A stretch of 64,000 bases of DNA from Isoetes taiwanensis (GCA_021234155.1 JAJEKV010000084.1:2921702-2985701); one strand, 5' to 3'. Positions 1 through 12,050 are shown, counted from the stretch's first letter. The notes: generated from the sequence alone by a model not told the origin. Program-made: numbers and translations.

Positions 1-2550
1 GCTACAAAACGAGTATACATGCATCAATCGTTCTTACTTGAGAAATTACACCATGAGGTAACCTCGAGGTCACCATGTTGTCCTAGCTCTTTTCTCATCC
101 TAAGTTTTGCAAGTACTTCTCTTCCACACCAACTCTCAGTAGCCTAGTTCAATGTGGCACCTTTTGCAACTTTGAGTTATAAGTTTTACTAATATTAATG
201 ACATCCATGGTATCTCTGATATCTCCATATGGATGGAGCAAAGCCTCTCTATGCTTATTTAAGGCGGGCTATCTAACACCATTCATATAGTTGATCCCAT
301 ATAAGAAACAATGAAATTCGTATTAAATACGAATACACACCTTACAAATTTTGTAAGGTGTGTATTCATGCCTGATCAAGATATGTTCTATCAAATGGCA
401 TTCATATGATTGGACATCTGGTTTATCTTATTTTGCCCCAAGTGATCAAATAATGTTATTCTTAAGTGTTGTAGTAACATTTTGTTGAGGAAGTACATTG
501 CAGTATCATTGAGATTGTCGTGGTGTCGTTTCATACTCTTTGAGTACCTTATGGCTATGCTGTATGATAACCTGCAGACATGCCTGAGTTCAAGTTATAT
601 TGTGCAAAATCCAGTATTATTCTATAATTCGTCTTGGGTCTTTACCTTAATTCGTTCCCTACTATATAAGAGTGTTGAACATGCACTGCGCCTAGCCTGC
701 TTGAAACTAGATAAGTATGAGTATTCAGTACATCAAGAAGGCAGCTAGTGTTTATAGATGCAGGTGGAAAAAATAATTTCAATTTCTGGTTTCGAAGTAA
801 GTTTACGAGCTGCTTTGCAAGGGAAAGAGCTTTGGTGGTTCTGTTGCCTGGAAATGCTTTTACACAGGATCTCTTGCTTCAGCATGTTCCATTGGAGGTA
901 CGTGACTTAGCGGGAAAGAGTTGGGTCATGTGTTGTGAATCTAGGCAAAATAGAGTTCTTCCTGTGCTCCTAGCAGACTAAATGGAGGCATGATTGCAAA
1001 TGGTACAGCTGATTGCAAGCATAAGCTCTCCTAGCCCATGTTTATTATAGAATATTTAGGATGATAGTCAAGGTATTAATTTTCTACCTTGGCATGTTTA
1101 TAACTTGCTATGCGGTCACATCGCCTCATATTGGACTGATTCGAGATAGTTGAAAGATCAACAGAAATAGCATTCTCTTCTGGAAGATGGCTACCTTTAT
1201 GTCTGTTGATTCTTTTGAAGCTCAAGGTATGTGGGTAATTGTTGCATTAAACTTCGCTTTGCCTGATGCAACGAGGTTTAACCAGACATATACTCTGTGC
1301 AGTTTGGTGGGCATTCATTATTGGTGGTGGCTTGCCAAATCAACGTAACCCCTGTCTATACCTTGCAGAGTAGAAGGTCTCGCCTAAGAATTGACGTAAA
1401 GTTTGAAGCATCAGCTCATTGCATGCAATTGCTCACGTCTAATGTTTATGCGACTGAACTTGAAATATTATATAAGCTCATTCTATAAGCCCAACATTTT
1501 ACAAAGTTTTTGGGAAAAGGAGACGAAAATGATATGTTGTATATGTTTTGGGCTTTGTTATTTCAAACGTAAGCATTTCATATGTTTGTAGTTCGATTAG
1601 GCATGCTCAAACAGGTACTCAGGTCGAGAGTTTTCAATGGCATTATCTTTAGCAGAAATAGATCCATCCATCTTTCAGTATTTGAAGTATATGCAAGAGT
1701 TTTAGATGGCATTATTTGTAGCAGAAATGGATCCACCTTCCCCAGCGTTTAAAGTTATAAATGTTGGCACATAGATGGTTATTCTATATAATAGATGCAT
1801 GTGGCTGCTGTTAGAGTTTTTCTTGCTGCTATTACCAAGAGCTACAATTGAAGTAGAGAATTGTCTCTTTTTTCCTTTGTACATCCACAGCTTTATTTCC
1901 ATACAATAGCGTTATTTCCATATAAATTTTGGCAACGGGTGCTCAAACCAAATTTTGATTAAAAATTTGTTTTTTAACACCCCTAAAGGGAATCTTAAAA
2001 TATTTAACAATGTAGATATACTTATTTTGGGGAGTCTATCAGATATCTTACATATATTGGGTTCTACACTCTAATTATTTGCAGATCTTTGGTCTACATT
2101 GTTAATGTGTGACCATGCAACCATGAATAACATAAATAAGAAAGATAGTTGCAAAATTGTTAGAATTTCAATGTGTATTATTCTTTGCCATTTGTAGTAC
2201 GGTATCGTAATGCAATAGAGCTAATGGGTTGGTGCTTTAATTTGTTTAAATTTCTCAAAATCACATGTGGCATCTAATCTACTCTAAACTCAAAATATTT
2301 TTTTCATGTAGTATGTTTTCAAAGGTTGTATGATCCCCTCCCCACCAAATAAACATGTGCACAAAGATGCTTACTCCTTAAGACAATAACATTTGCCATA
2401 GGTTAGTAAAGCTACTCTCCTTTTCCCCTTCGCATCTCATCAACTGCCAATATGTAGCATAATAACAGGGGGTTTTCTTTGTGTTTTTGTACGCTTTTCA
2501 CTAAGGTTTTCCTATGATTTCGTGATGTATTCAAATTGATGTACTATCGC
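1..2550. other. No recognised gene; AT-rich non-coding sequence
   Basis: Short reading frames occur (for example 482-748 and 748-981 on the plus strand), but none matches a family I know and several open only from non-ATG codons. A possible short exon ends near 1244, where MATFMSVDSFEAQ is followed by a GTATGT donor-like site; nothing around it confirms a gene. The only clear structure is the palindrome at 331-367. Confidence 0.5.
331..367. repeat. Perfect 37-nt palindrome (18-bp arms)
   Basis: The left arm GAATACACACCTTACAAA is followed by one central base and then its exact reverse complement. RNA from either strand would form an 18-bp hairpin, and the DNA could extrude a cruciform. It lies in AT-rich sequence without a recognised gene. 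It could be the core of a small inverted-repeat element, but I see no target duplication. Confidence 0.85.
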
Positions 2551-2600
2551 TGCACATCTAGAGTGCACCATTTAAGCCATTGATTTTAGCCTTTTTTTTC

Positions 2601-2835
2601 CAATGGTCAACAACCAATGGCTCACAACAAAAGCCCTTTTTTGTGCGTGTGGTGCATAATGGTCAACAACCAATGGCTCACAACAAAAAGCTCCTTTTTT
2701 TGCGTGTGGTGCATAATGGTCAACAACCAATGGCTCACAACAAAAGCCCTCTTTTTTTTGTGTGTGTGGTGCATAATGGTCAACAACCAATGGCTCACAA
2801 CAAAAGCCCTCTTTTTTGTGTGTGGTGCATAATGG
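2601..2835. repeat. Four-copy tandem repeat, 56-60 bp unit
   Basis: The block AATGGTCAACAACCAATGG starts at about 2602, 2658, 2714 and 2774. Each copy continues with CTCACAACAAAA, a T-rich tract of variable length and a GTGTGGTGCATAATGG linker. Length differences lie mainly in the T tract. Several frames on both strands stay open through it because the unit has few stops, so I do not read it as coding. Confidence 0.9.
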
Positions 2836-3440
2836 GCACATGAAGGGCTTGAAGGGCGCATGTAGTGCGATTTCCCGTACGAACAACACATTTCTTATCA
2901 TAACTTTTGATCCAGAGAGCTGTTTGAGATGATTTTTATTGCGTTGGAAAGCTCTCTCCGAGATCTTTTTGATAGTTATGATATGGATATATTTGGTTAA
3001 GTTATCTATGCTAAAACAGCAATTTTCCGGCCGGGTTTGGTAGGCTTTCACATCCTACCAGTTGATTAATCTGAGGATTGCGCTATTGGATATTGTTTTA
3101 TGGCTCATTCGAATGAAGCTTGCAAAAATTACCATGTATTTTTTAGATTTTGAGGCTTAGAAAAAGTTTCCCACTTTGGTGCAAACTTTATGACTTTGAG
3201 AATAATGGGATCAATCTGCTCTATCTTTATGGTAACTTTTTTACTTATGTTCTATTTGTTTTATTGTGATGAAATTCAAAAGCTACTGTGTGATGAAAGC
3301 CTCAAATGAATTCTAGTTTTTTTTATGGTTTAAATTCTAAATTTTTGTCGCACCAATGTCCTGATGTCCCTAAGGCCTGAAGGCCAAAAATTTTTTTTGC
3401 AACACAAACCATTAACATCCAACATATAAAAATTAAATCC
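2836..3440. other. Non-coding; no gene recognised
   Basis: AT-rich sequence between the tandem repeat and the inverted repeat. The part at 2850-3055 is denser and continues a minus-strand frame out of the tandem repeat, but its translation resembles nothing I recognise. Confidence 0.4.
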
Positions 3441-3441
3441 C

Positions 3442-3967
3442 CAACACATAACAATCAGCGCGCATAACAACCATTGACATTAACAACCAACACATAACTA
3501 CCATTGGCGTTAATTAACACAACCATTGGGTCCAACACATTTAAATTAAAATCCCCTTAAACCCCTTTGGTTTGGGTGCATATTCACACGAGGGTGGCGT
3601 AGGGCGTGAGAGCCCTCATAATTGTATTTTTTACGCATACAAAATCAACACCATATAGTATTCCACTTGAAATCTTATAGTATGTTGCTAATCTTGTTAT
3701 ACAAAGATAGCAAATTTTGTACTTGCATACCCCACAAACGAGGAACTTTACGCACGGTGTAGATTAAGGAATAAAGGGGTGAATATGCCTATCCAAGCGA
3801 CTCTCGTTTGAGTCACCCCGCGGTGAATATGCACCCAAACCAAAGGGGTTTAAGGGGATTTTAATTTAAATGTGTTGGACCCAATGGTTGTGTTAATTAA
3901 CGCCAATGGTAGTTATGTGTGTTGGTTGTTAATGTCAATGGTCATTATTGATGATTGTTATGTGTTG
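3442..3967. repeat. Long inverted repeat, about 146-bp arms around a 233-bp loop
   Basis: The left arm (3442-3588) pairs with the right arm (3822-3967). The inner 120 bp are almost perfect, including GTGAATATGCACCCAAACC and the TTAATTAAC block; the outer ends have mismatches and small gaps. This resembles a foldback or MITE-type element. A transcript through it would form a long hairpin, a good small-RNA precursor. The loop holds a segment (about 3664-3728) that recurs at 46641-46705. I found no clear target duplication at the arm ends. Confidence 0.85.
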
Positions 3968-4349
3968 ATTGCAAGCCTCAAATTTTATTGCCATTCAAGT
4001 TAATGCTCAAAGAATAAGATTTGGGAAGTCTTCTCTCCAAAGACCAAATAAGCAAATGCAGGCGATCCATGTACCAAATTTCATCAACGCTCCACCCCTC
4101 CCCAAATCGATTTTGGCAAGAAAATGATCTTACCCATGGAAGAATATGTTTTACATTGAAGAATATGTTTTACTACATGTGACATTGAGCACAATCATGC
4201 AGTCTTTGGGATCATACCTTCGAGGAGGTTATGGACATGTGAGATCAGCTATGTCCCCGGGCACACACTTGACATGTGTATATACATTGATGTATACTTT
4301 ATGCGGTTTGATAAAGATTCTTATTCGCCACGCATTTTTCCCTCAAAAT

Positions 4350-4477
4350 CGCCCGGGTGCAGGGTTTTTAACCCGGACAAGTAATAAGTTTGTCAAGGCT
4401 CCTTAATGGGTCCCATAGGCCGATTGGCCTCAGTGGGGCGATAAAAATCATTCTCATTCTCATTCTCATTCTCATTG
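4350..4477 (+). mobile_element. LINE 3' end fragment with stem-loop and (ATTCTC)n tail
   Basis: The segment contains GGGTCCCATAGGCCGATTGG, then GCGATAAAAAT and four ATTCTC units. The same 3' region ends the large LINE at 37.8 kb and appears inverted at 39.7 kb. CCCA-TAGGCC-GATT-GGCCT-CAG-TGGG can fold into a stem-loop. Conserved 3' structures followed by short repeat tails are typical of some non-LTR retrotransposon clades. This is a 5'-truncated copy with no coding sequence. Confidence 0.75.
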
Positions 4478-7006
4478 AAGAAACACATTTAATTTCAATT
4501 CCAAAGATTCGACCATCCTCTTGACATTGCAAGTTTTTTTTTTTCTCAAGTTTCATGTTACATAAAGATTATTCCTTAACTTATCAATCATCAACAACTA
4601 AAGTTCATTTCGCAAATGCTCCAATCCATTTCTCATGAAAAAGGTTATAGTGAACATATAATAATGCCTCTGTAGTTCATACCAGTCGCATCATTTACTT
4701 TCGTATTTATCACTTAAATATGCAACAATATATAACCCCAATTGTACTTAATTCATGTCATCCTAATATCATTCTTAAACAAAAGGTTGACATAAACATT
4801 AAAAAATAACAACGATGCCAATCCCATTGTGAACCATTCAAATTTATGTCTATCTTTTCGCACCAATTCACAAGGAGCCCAAAAATGAACCATTATATTT
4901 AACCAATATCATATTATCTAAAAACCATGACATATATGGTTTTCTATGCATGAATCTATTTGATAGAAGAAAAACACATACTATAGTGGTTTATCGATAC
5001 GTATAGTGTTTTGTTATATTGTTTTTTATGATGATTGTAGTGGTTTATTAAGATAGTGGGCTTTTTATATAGTTTCATGTAAATATGACGGTTCATCAAA
5101 GCCACTACTAGTTTGTTAAAACCACTCCGTGAATTGTGACATGATTTGGAGGCTAGTTTTATTATGCCCATTATGTGAAATCACCACATAAAGAATGTAT
5201 AACTTTGAAGGTGAGTGGTATAGGTGGATCTCGAAAATACTATTTATCCGTCTATCTTTCTTTCATGAAACATGACAATTATAATAGGAAAAATCTAAAA
5301 AATGTTCCTGTATTGTTGTATATTTGTCAGAATGCCCTTATAATTCTGATGCTCAACCAGTTCGCCAGTATCTTAAGCTCCCTTGCATTTTTTCACAACA
5401 TTGAGAATCTTCCTGCATGTCGAAACAATAAGGAGCAAAGGGAGAAGTTGCTTTTGCCATAACTTGCTAAGCTTTTTCGGCAGGAAATGCTAGAAACCCT
5501 CGATTCTCAATGCAAAGCTTGCAAATAAGTGCTCCTCAAGAGTAAATTGGTTGTCGGCATAAGGAAGCAAGGAACCCACACTTGGAAATTTAGGTAGGCA
5601 TCAAAGTAAGAGCATCATAAACAAAGATTAACACCATGTAATCTTACACGTCATTGCCTGCCAGATCTTTCACAACTAGAGCTCAAACTTATTTGAAGCT
5701 TTGACAGAATAGATTTCATAGAAGAACCTACATGTTCAAAATGCCCAATGAACTAAAATGCACTCTTTTGAATTGAGGTTTCCAAATCCAGAAGCAAGGA
5801 CCCAAAAGATTTTGCACAAGAGCCCAAGTGTACTTAACCTTATTTGCGCATTTGCATCTCCATGGATGCAGATTATCTCAATCCTTACCCGAGGTATTAA
5901 GCCCCTTCTCAGAATGATTTTAGATTCAATAGTCATTTTGGAATCCTCAATATCTACATCTGTGCTGTATATCATAGAAAAAATGCTTTGATACCTAAAG
6001 GAAAGTGCTTTGATCAAGGAAAGAATAGAGTCGAGGCAAAATAATAATCAACTACTAAATGACCTAAAATGAAAGTTGTGAAACAAATACAACAAAATGA
6101 ATGGCCAAGATCGCGCACAAACTATCATCTTATTTTGGCTTTACCTCATGAAACAGTGTGCAGAAGAACACTAGGGCCAAAAATAACCATCAAATATTTT
6201 TGCAAACCCAATTTCTCTATCAATCTCATTACTTGCTCACAATCTGGCGCAAACATAGGTCCCCTATCAATCTCATATACCTACTTTTTACCATCCTTTC
6301 AAATTTTTCAAAAACCAAATCATCCACGACTTGCAATAGCTCACCTCCAGCAACTAAACCAGCATGCAAATCGAGCAATTGAACTAGCATGCAAATTGGA
6401 GCAAAAGACAACAACATTCAAGTGTCAAAATCTGGCTAAAACTTTCCAAGTCTTTGTCCAAACCGTATTTTATAGAAAATTTTCAATGTTCTAAATTAGA
6501 GATATTGATAAACATCATGAATAGAGGGACATTTTGGTTAATATGCAAGAATACAGAGGCATTTTTAGAATTTTCCCTTATAGGTATTCTTATTGTAGCC
6601 GACCATCTTGGGAAAATAAAATCACTAGGATAGTCCACTCATCATTTGCTATAAAATTTCATCAAGCTGAGTTGAGCAGTGTAAAGTGGTCTAGACGGTC
6701 ATGCATACCACCGAAAAGGTCAAAACCATACATATCTTATTTTCACTATTCCATGTAATCTAATCTTCAAGTGGTTCTAAGAAAAGTGAGATGGGAGCAC
6801 ATGTTGCAAAAAGCAAATTTAAAGGTTGTGGTTCTTCTAGTATTAGGCTAAAAAGTTATTTTGGTGAAATAAAAACCTAGGGCGTTACATTTTTTGGGCC
6901 CGCCTTCTTTTTTCCTTCAATTCCATGCCATGCCATGAGATGATTTCTAGGGCCGTTAGTTTTAGGAAAAACGCATTTGGCAAATCGATTTTTCTCTCCA
7001 AGTTCA

Positions 7007-7068
7007 GGTTTTTACTTTGTGGTGCTCCTATAATGCCGGTTTTTACTTTGTGGTGCTCCTATGATGCC
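7007..7068. repeat. 31-bp tandem duplication
   Basis: Two adjacent units begin GGTTTTTACTTTGTGGTGCT and differ at one position. It is probably a recent slippage or repair duplication. Confidence 0.9.
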
Positions 7069-7940
7069 GCTCTTCTCTTGTATGAAATATTGTGGTTTTT
7101 CATCGATATGGCTTATCAGAGGCTTGAATGGCTGCATGCTGAAGCGATCTACATATCTTGTGGTAAGGCCCATTGCGTAAACTGGTAAGTCCCGTTGCAC
7201 AAGTCGTTCTGATATCATAAATTTTGTCGTTCTTCTTTATCATGATTTAGATTGTGTTATTCAAATGAACAATTCAGGACAGAAAAAAATGGCACCCAGG
7301 ATTCCGTCATTTTTATACTGGTTTCAGCCATGTGTGGAGTGATTTTGACTTACAGAGCGGTTTTATTGTTTATACCATGCAAAGCAATCAGTAGAAGGTG
7401 GATTCTTTCCTATAGAAGGAGCATTTGAACTCTGAAAGGTGGATATGGAACTCACTCTTCTAAATTCCTCTTGCATTTTACACGAATAATACAAACAAAC
7501 ACTGAGCTCTAGGTTCTGATTTTAGGGAAGACCCTTACCTGCGGTCCAAATAATATCTAGGTCGGAGACCAGAACCTCGGCAAATTGTACAGGTCATAGA
7601 ACTCCTTCATAGTTTATGCATTTTGAGACATCTTTTTCGTCATCATCTAGATCAACTGTGATTTGGCCATTTCCCATACAAAACCGGCATGTTTCTGCAG
7701 TTTAAAATGCTTATAAGACCGATCCATGTGTATTCAAGTTTCAAAGTGATCACTCTAACTGGTACTAAAATTTTGACAATATTACAATATCCTTACATGC
7801 TCCACTTCACTTGCAGGAGAAACATGGCTGGCCAGCTTCTCTAGTTTGCTGTTAAATTGCAAAAAAACAGTCTTGGCAGGGCATTTCCCATTTTCATTAG
7901 TGTTCTATCCTTCTGCTTCAAACAACAACAAATGCTGGTG

Positions 7941-8008
7941 GTGCTATTTTCTTGAATCTTCTTGTTTTCAGATTGTGCTATTTTCTTGAATCTTCTTGTT
8001 TTCAGATT
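7941..8008. repeat. 34-bp tandem duplication
   Basis: Two adjacent units begin GTGCTATTTTCTTGAATCTT and are essentially identical, so the duplication is recent. Confidence 0.9.
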
Positions 8009-8369
8009 TTATGTTCCACGTTGTTCTTAAGACAACAAGAAAATCATTTCGGACATTGGCACTCGTTTGCTTTGCTGGAAGCAGGATGAATTTTTGCAGG
8101 ACATGGTACTTGGCTTCCAAATTCAGCCACTTGAAGTAAGATATGAAAATATGATTTGCAAATGAGGTAAGGCAAGGCAGTATGCACTTATCGATGGAGT
8201 TGTTTCTCATTGTAAAGCTCTCTATCATCTGCCTTGTTTAACAACAAGCAGAAATGGAAAACAATAAAATTTATAACATCTGCCCATTTTGTTTAATAAC
8301 AATTGAAAATAGGAGTAGACATTAATTTATCCTTAATTTATCCTGTCTATTTAAAATTATTAAGTGTAA

Positions 8370-8435
8370 GGTGGGCAAATATTATCTTTGCTGCTGGAAA
8401 AAGCGGGAATACCAGGGTTCAAATCCCTAAGCCTT
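8370..8435 (+). other. tRNA-like fragment (B-box/T-arm)
   Basis: GGGTTCAAATCCC can form a T-arm (AGGG/CCCT around TTCAAAT) and matches the polymerase III B-box. Upstream, CTGCT-GGAAAA-AGCGG can form an anticodon-like stem, but with a six-base loop, and I cannot build a proper acceptor stem or D-arm. It is more likely a decayed tRNA or a SINE head than a working tRNA. Confidence 0.3.
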
Positions 8436-8527
8436 CTAAGATATACACATTCATGTATGAAAATCTCATGCCAACAACAATTGCATTGTCCTAAACACCA
8501 CAAAAAACATGGCTTATCTTGATGACA

Positions 8528-8713
8528 AAACCATGAGCAATCATCTCATAAGTTTGAGACATTTTATTATGTAAAACATCATTGGTTTGTAAGAAAAGTA
8601 ATATATAACTTTATTTGAAAAAACCATGAGCAATCACCTCATAAGTTTGAGACATTTTATTATGTAAAACATCATTGGTTTATAAGAAAAGTAATATATA
8701 ACTTCATTTGAAA
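8528..8713. repeat. 93-bp tandem duplication
   Basis: Two head-to-tail copies begin AAACCATGAGCAATC and end near GTAATATATAACTT, differing at only a few positions. A more diverged set of units of about 75 bp (TTAGTGGTTTATGG...CCACTTTAAG) follows at 8735-8965, so the whole block is satellite-like. Confidence 0.85.
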
Positions 8714-8734
8714 CTGCTTTTAATTGAAATCCAA

Positions 8735-8965
8735 AAGTATTATTGGTCTATGGTCTAAGATGTACACAACTTCACTAGCAAAACATTGTAAGTTGAAAGC
8801 CAAAATTGTTAGTGATTTATGGCCAAGATTTGGAAAACTTCCTTAGAAGACCACTTTAAATTGAAAACCAAAGTCGTTAGTGGCTTACGGCCTAAGATTT
8901 AGACATATTCACTAGGAAACCACTTTAAGTTTGGAGATAACATTATTAGTGGTTTATGGTCTATA
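8735..8965. repeat. Diverged short tandem array (about 75-bp unit)
   Basis: Three to four units carry TTAGTGGTTTATGG and an ACCACTTTAAGTT-like segment with many substitutions. Related TAGTGGTTTAT words occur at 4.97-5.1 kb. Confidence 0.6.
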
Positions 8966-9450
8966 TCAACAAATAGAGTACATACATAAAATATAGCAAT
9001 TAAGCACTATTAAAAACCAACTAAAGAAACTACCACAAAGAACCATGATGGATAATCGTGATAATAAACTAGCATAATAAAGAATAAGTACAAACCACAC
9101 CATGTAACTAGTAGTGGTTATTCAACACATTAACCCACTTAGTAACATTAGTTTATTATATTGGTTTCATGTAAAAAATATTGTGAAAAACTAGTAATGA
9201 TTATTTTTTGGGGGCCTTGTGATTCATCGATGCATAACTTGTATGTGTATGCTTCCGCTGTATAGGATTCCCCATAGAGGACGTGGGGTGAATGACACCT
9301 CCGTGATCCTCGCCCGGATACTTGGCCATCCCAAGTAGTCCGAGTACGACGGAGGGCCTTGCCATGGTGATTTGGTCGCCATGGGAGGGGAAGTCCCGTA
9401 TCTATACGATGGGAGCATCGTATGGATTCTGGGAGCGTCACAAATGGAGA
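8966..9450. other. Non-coding; local GC-richer block at 9.24-9.45 kb
   Basis: No gene recognised. The stretch 9240-9450 is clearly more GC-rich than its surroundings, and two overlapping minus-strand frames stay open through it. Their translations match nothing I know; it may be a fragment of another element. Confidence 0.4.
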
Positions 9451-9607
9451 AGGTTATGTGCACTCTAAATGACCGCATGATTGGCCCTTTCTCACAAGAT
9501 CAATGGCTAAAAAATGGTGCAATCTAGATACACTATTTAGTACAATCACACGAATAGATCAAACGAAATATGACAAAACCATATTGAAAAGTGTACAATG
9601 GTACAGA
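9451..9607. repeat. Direct repeat, left copy (partner 13675-13830)
   Basis: About 155 bp containing GACCGCATGATTGGCCC, GATCAATGGCTAA and GATACACTATTTAGTACA. A copy about 90% alike lies at 13675-13830 in the same orientation, 4.2 kb away. A short relative of the central part also occurs inverted at about 2556-2588. The pair brackets the inverted-repeat complex, the CACTA element and the MITE; they could be termini of an old element or two copies of a dispersed repeat. Confidence 0.75.
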
Positions 9608-9692
9608 TGAAATTGTAATTATAATTGTAACTGAAATTGTAATTGTGATTGTAAGTGAAATTGTAATTGTAATTGTACATGAAATTGTAATT
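9608..9692. repeat. AATTGTAATTG-type simple repeat
   Basis: An imperfect microsatellite of GAAATTGTAATT and AATTGTAAT units fills the gap between the direct repeat and the inverted-repeat arm. Confidence 0.85.
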
Positions 9693-10033
9693 GCACAATA
9701 ATACAGATAGGTGCAATTGTTAATGAGCTACTACTGGAATAGAAAGCATTATAAGAAGATAATCAGAGCATCTTATGGGACTTGGACCTATTATATCCTT
9801 GTACGGCCTGCCATTTTGATGTGAAGGACTGTAATAACCTGCAAGGGCATTACAACACCAAAGTTGGGTTAACATATTGAACAACTAAATACAAATCAGA
9901 ACAGAGAGACTTGTACCAGATCACAGGCCACCACACTTTTGTATGTTCAACAAAAAATTTCCAAGGTATTCCAGCAAATCATAACCTAGAATCTGTCAGA
10001 TCGCAAAAGTGATGATGAAAGACAAAAAAATCT
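9693..10033. repeat. Inverted repeat arm A (partner 11422-11777)
   Basis: The reverse complement of this arm aligns along its length with 11422-11777, with shared blocks such as AACCTAGAATCTG, AAATCATAACCTAG and GAATAGAAAGCATTATAAG. Divergence suggests an old duplication. It brackets the gag remnant with the opposite arm. Confidence 0.8.
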
Positions 10034-10050
10034 CACTGACTTTGTTGAAT

Positions 10051-10318
10051 TGAGTTATAAATAATATCTCAATCGTTAGGGTCATAAACAGTGAGCTGAA
10101 GAAATTAATTGCCTTTAAATAATATGTTTTTAAAGTAGTAACAATATGCACAATATAAACACCAAAGTATCCGGCATTCGCAATAACAATAATCAAAATG
10201 TGTTCTTTTACATTGAAACGGCCAGTATTTACAAAAATTTCCAGTTTGTGATAGATCGCAATTGTTTAGAAGGCAAACATATAGCCATGAAGCGACTGAT
10301 TTGATTTGCAATGCCTTA
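10051..10318. repeat. Direct repeat B (partner 11778-12050)
   Basis: This segment aligns in the same orientation with 11778-12050; shared blocks include GTAACAATATGCACA, AAACACCAAAGTATC and CCAGTATTTACAAAAATTTC. It follows arm A directly, just as its partner follows arm A-prime, but A is inverted between the two places while B is not. Confidence 0.8.
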
Positions 10319-10389
10319 GCTCTGGTTTAGGCAGCTCTTCAGTTGTGCAACTCAAGGATCTTGCTTTGTTGAACACTTCCGAGATGGTG

Positions 10390-10975
10390 GTGAACTTCCC
10401 AGATTAAAAAATCTTAGTAAGTTTATTGTGCATTCTTGGTTTCATCCTCTATTCATAGATAAAAAAGTGAATGACTGTTGAAAGAGCATTCTCTATATGT
10501 CTCTCTTGACATAGCTTGAGATAATGTAAAAATCTTTTTATATAGTCCATTACCTCCTCTCCAGCTTGTAGTGAAAAGTATGCAACTCATGGACCAAGGT
10601 TCCTGTGCTAAGAGCTACGCCAAACTTTGTCACAAAAGAGTTACACAAAGAATCCCAATTTAAACCTTCATGCATAGTAAAATGCTCATACTATAGTTTG
10701 GCCTTCCCCTTCATGCATTTCCCATATATAGAAATCTTATCTTCTCTTTTCTTGCCATATAATTCATAATAATCTTCAAAGTTGTGCAAGAACTCAGTTG
10801 CATTCCACGAACCATCAAAAGATGGAGGAACTGGTTCAAAAGGAGCTAACAGGAGTCGATGTTCATGAGGATGGAGCCCTGCATTCCCTTGCCCTGCATC
10901 TATATTTTCTTGCCTTACATCTTCTAAACAGTAGACCTTGAATGGCGGCAGGGTGAATGTCTGCCACTTCTTCAA
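10390..10975 (-). pseudogene. Retrotransposon gag-like remnant
   Basis: The minus-strand translation shows PSFDGSWNATEFLHNFEDYY, then YGKCMKGKAKL, a stop, and after it LNWDSLCNSFVTKFG. After a frameshift, VMDYIKRFLHYLKLC follows. This order (F-x-G, A-x-x-F-L-x-x-F-E-x-Y, G-x-A-x-x-W, W-D-x-F-x-x-x-F, S-V-x-x-Y-x-x-R-F-like) is that of the gag core of Ty3/gypsy-type elements. Stops at about 10690 and a frameshift near 10555 make it dead. No protease, reverse transcriptase or integrase follows. It lies between the two inverted arms, so it may belong to a short gag-only derivative. Family assignment is from motif order only. Confidence 0.65.
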
Positions 10976-11421
10976 CCCTTCTTACCATCCTTTATTTCTT
11001 AGCAAATAGAACAATACTCCATCTTCCCTGTGATGATAGAATAAGAAAGTGTTGAAGGATGAATCGATCCCTGTGGCAACAACCGCTCTTCCTGACATCT
11101 TTGTGGGTAGCGTGGTATATCCTGTTTCTTGCTCTGTTTCCTCTTTTGAATGCTCCACGAATGTTGGGATCTCTCGCCATTGGTGGATGAGAATCCATTA
11201 TGGGTCTGGGCTGCAGATCATGCCAAATCCCCATGTATCAATACGATTCTTTTCGTTTCTTTCCTCCAACTCAATCTTCCTACATGGTTTAAATCAGAAA
11301 ATGCAAGAACGAATTTGGAATGGTTGGACAAGGTCTTGGGCTAGTGATGGATGGACATAAAGACAAGAATGATGGATGCACGAAAGATAGGTGTTTCTTT
11401 CTTTCGCAAGTCAATGATATT
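10976..11421. other. Spacer inside the inverted-repeat complex
   Basis: Reading frames exist on both strands (for example 11049-11360 plus) but none is recognised. The sequence is upstream of the gag remnant and may be the 5' part of that element. Confidence 0.35.
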
Positions 11422-11777
11422 TTTTGTCTTTCATCATCACCTTTGCAATCTGGCAGATTCTAGGTTATGATTTGCTGGAATATCTTGGAAGCTTTTGGTT
11501 GAACATGCAAAAGTGTGGTGGCCTATGAATCTGGTGCAAGTCTCTCTGTTTTGATGAGTGCTTAGTTGTTCAATCAATTAATCCCACTTGGGTGTTGTAA
11601 AACTGTTGCAAGTTATTACAGTCCTTTACATATGGCCACAAACACTATCAAAATGACAGGCCATACAAGGATATGATGGGTTCAAAGTTCCATAAGATGC
11701 TTTTATTATCTTCTTATAATGCTTTCTATTCCATTGAAAGCTCAACAACAATTGTACCTATCTGCATTGTTGTGTGA
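11422..11777. repeat. Inverted repeat arm A-prime (partner 9693-10033)
   Basis: Reverse-complement partner of arm A. It ends exactly where direct repeat B-prime starts, near GTGTGAGTTTTAAAC. Arms of about 340-355 bp flank about 1.4 kb. Confidence 0.8.
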
Positions 11778-12050
11778 GTTTTAAACAATACCTCTGGTCA
11801 TTAGTGTCACAAACAATGAAATAAAGAAATTAATTGTCTTTTTATAAAAGGCTTTCAAAATAGTAACAATATGCACATCATAAACACCAAAGTATCTGGC
11901 ATTTGCATTAACAGTGATCAAAATGTGTTCTTTTACATTAAAAGGGCCAGTATTTACAAAAATTTCCAGTGTGTGATAAATCACAATTGCTTAGAAGGCA
12001 AACATGCCGCCTTGAAGAGACTGCTTGGATTTGCAGTGCCAATATTTAAG
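11778..12050. repeat. Direct repeat B-prime (partner 10051-10318)
   Basis: Same-orientation copy of repeat B. A and B sit side by side twice with only A flipped, which simple LTRs do not explain. Confidence 0.8.

Larger units (their letters stand above)
4480..8527. other. AT-rich region without a recognised gene
   Basis: The reading frames here (for example 5736-6017 minus and 6069-6494 plus) show no recognised motif. Two short exact-type duplications are visible, 7007-7068 and 7941-8008. A tRNA-like T-arm lies near 8414-8430. A block at 4970-5120 contains diverged TAGTGGTTTAT-type units that resemble the tract at 8.7-8.96 kb. Confidence 0.4.

Noticed and set aside
2572-3051. 159-codon minus-strand frame with repeated peptide
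   Set aside because: It is the translation of a short tandem repeat with variable T tracts; other frames on both strands are also open and no motif is present.
8370-8435. Functional tRNA gene
   Set aside because: The T-arm is good, but the acceptor stem and D-arm cannot be built and the anticodon loop has six bases.
9693-11777. A and A-prime as LTRs of a retrotransposon
   Set aside because: They are inverted relative to each other, whereas LTRs are direct; only the B segments are direct.
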